Under the pieces are notes generated by a model. The model ran no database searches, had not been told where the DNA came from, and worked only from the letters and a program-made list of their open reading frames with translations. Positions 4,988 through 5,745 of a DNA stretch of 5,745 nt are shown here, piece after piece; the stretch's first letter is position 1, and the number at the start of each line of letters is the position of its first letter. The stretch spans positions 1 through 5,745 of the forward strand of contig PGZG01000121.1 in assembly GCA_002840115.1 (NCBI GenBank), given 5' to 3'. This stretch comes from Gammaproteobacteria bacterium HGW-Gammaproteobacteria-14. GTDB lineage: Bacteria > Pseudomonadota > Gammaproteobacteria > Pseudomonadales > Alcanivoracaceae. The position numbers and the translations under genes were made by a program.

Positions 4988-5745
4988 CGTTGTAACCCCT
5001 CGAGCGCCAGCCGGACTACCTGTCGGCCACGCCATAAAACCATTTCTTGCCACTGTGTATCTGGTGGACAGAAGTGACGCCGCATTTGCTGCTTTATTGC
5101 CTGACATGAGGCTGACGACCAGTCGATGGTGCCGCCCGCATGTAGCCTGTGGTCGGCGAGTATGGTGTCAAAGAGCTGCTCGGTGCCATAGGTACCGAAC
5201 TCCAGCGTCACAAAACAGGAACGGTTATCCATAATGGCATGCCAGCCATAGTCCATCAGCCCCAGTTTGGGCACGGACGATGAGGTGCCAGCAAGAGGTA
5301 GTGTTACGGCGTCACCATACCAGTGACGAGCAATGCGGGTGCCGGGGCTGTCCGGGTTGTGATCACAAATGATTTCCCCGTAACCATACGGGCCAAGCCC
5401 GGTGTGCAGGTCGATCACGGCAAGTTGTTTTTCACCCAGAGTGAAATCGTTGATCAGCTTCTCAATCAGCTGGCGGGCATGGGATTTACCGAAGCCGCCA
5501 AAAAAAGGACCCGAAGGATCACTGTATTGGCCGCCGCTGACGGCAATTTCGAGGGCGGTCTGGCTATGTTTTTCAGCATACTGACGTAGCCCTTCGCCAC
5601 GGGAGTGGGCTTCTTCTTCCATTAACACATTCCGTAATGCCAGATAGCCAGGGTTGGCCGGTGCGGGTTGATCAAAGTCGATGAAATTGCGATTGAGGTC
5701 GATGCCGTCATGATCACAGCGTCGGCTCCAGGCCATGCCCCAAGG
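4984..5745 (-). CDS. DUF2817 / M14-type zinc carboxypeptidase-like protein, C-terminal part (cut by the right window edge)
   Basis: The frame is open from the right edge to a TGA at 4986-4984: 253 residues, with the N-terminus missing. Visible residues 1-24 (PWGMAWSRR, then DGIDLNRNFIDF) are the conserved core of DUF2817/M14 peptidases; the NRNF arginine probably contacts the substrate carboxylate. The third zinc ligand would be the His of VIDLHTGLGPYGYG (110-123). The catalytic glutamate would be in FVTLEFGTYG (visible residues 178-187). The first two zinc ligands (an HxxE-type motif) should lie upstream, outside the window, so completeness cannot be judged. Relatives act as carboxypeptidases or amide hydrolases that remove an amino acid or acyl group; the substrate is unknown. 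The internal ATG at 5736 is not the start, since the conserved sequence continues upstream of it. The GNAT/C39 gene follows with a 4-bp TTGA overlap, implying one operon and coupled translation. Confidence 0.87.
   Translation of the reverse strand, partial: PWGMAWSRRCDHDGIDLNRNFIDFDQPAPANPGYLALRNVLMEEEAHSRGEGLRQYAEKHSQTALEIAVSGGQYSDPSGPFFGGFGKSHARQLIEKLINDFTLGEKQLAVIDLHTGLGPYGYGEIICDHNPDSPGTRIARHWYGDAVTLPLAGTSSSVPKLGLMDYGWHAIMDNRSCFVTLEFGTYGTEQLFDTILADHRLHAGGTIDWSSASCQAIKQQMRRHFCPPDTQWQEMVLWRGRQVVRLALEGLQR
4996..5001 (-). promoter_or_regulatory. Ribosome binding site that decides the TTG start of the GNAT/C39 gene
   Basis: Reading leftward, GAGGGG (5001-4996) lies 8 nt before TTG (4987-4985), inside the last codons of the DUF2817 peptidase. 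No comparable purine tract precedes the alternative ATG at 5107, which lies deep inside the upstream gene. This supports initiation at TTG with a TTGA start/stop overlap. Confidence 0.65.

Overview
The window looks like chromosomal DNA of a gammaproteobacterium, probably of marine or environmental type. I base this on the gene families: a DUF2288 protein, a PA0069-family radical SAM protein, a Nu-class (YfcG-like) glutathione transferase, a GNAT/C39-like fusion protein, a DUF2817 M14-type peptidase and a 7TMR-DISM sensor. This is recognition by eye, so I do not name a genus. The DNA is densely coding. I found no tRNA, rRNA, insertion sequence, CRISPR array or phage gene.

Layout, left to right. 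At 1-890 (minus) is the N-terminal part of a 7TMR-DISM membrane sensor, cut by the left edge. At 891-1115 is a divergent intergenic region with a candidate promoter and a small hairpin. At 1116-1412 (plus) is a DUF2288 protein. It converges with a Nu-class glutathione transferase at 1452-2111 (minus). At 2112-2236 is a second divergent intergenic region, carrying a 20-bp inverted repeat that overlaps candidate -10 elements for both directions. At 2237-3897 (plus) is a two-gene operon: a PA0069-family radical SAM protein, then a small alpha/beta hydrolase joined to it by a TGATG stop/start overlap. At 3878-5745 (minus) is a second two-gene operon: a DUF2817/M14-type zinc peptidase cut by the right edge, then a GNAT acetyltransferase fused to a C39-like cysteine peptidase domain. 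The fusion gene most likely starts at a TTG that overlaps the upstream stop (TTGA).

The most interesting part is the right-hand operon. It encodes an acetyltransferase, a papain-like cysteine peptidase and a carboxypeptidase-like zinc enzyme in two translationally coupled genes. These look like tools for modifying and trimming a peptide or amino-acid conjugate in the cytoplasm. Related loci, as I recall them, often include a RimK-like ATP-grasp ligase. None is visible here, and if present it would lie beyond the right edge. The radical SAM/hydrolase pair is a second uncharacterised operon. The two operons run tail to tail and their coding ends overlap by 20 bp.
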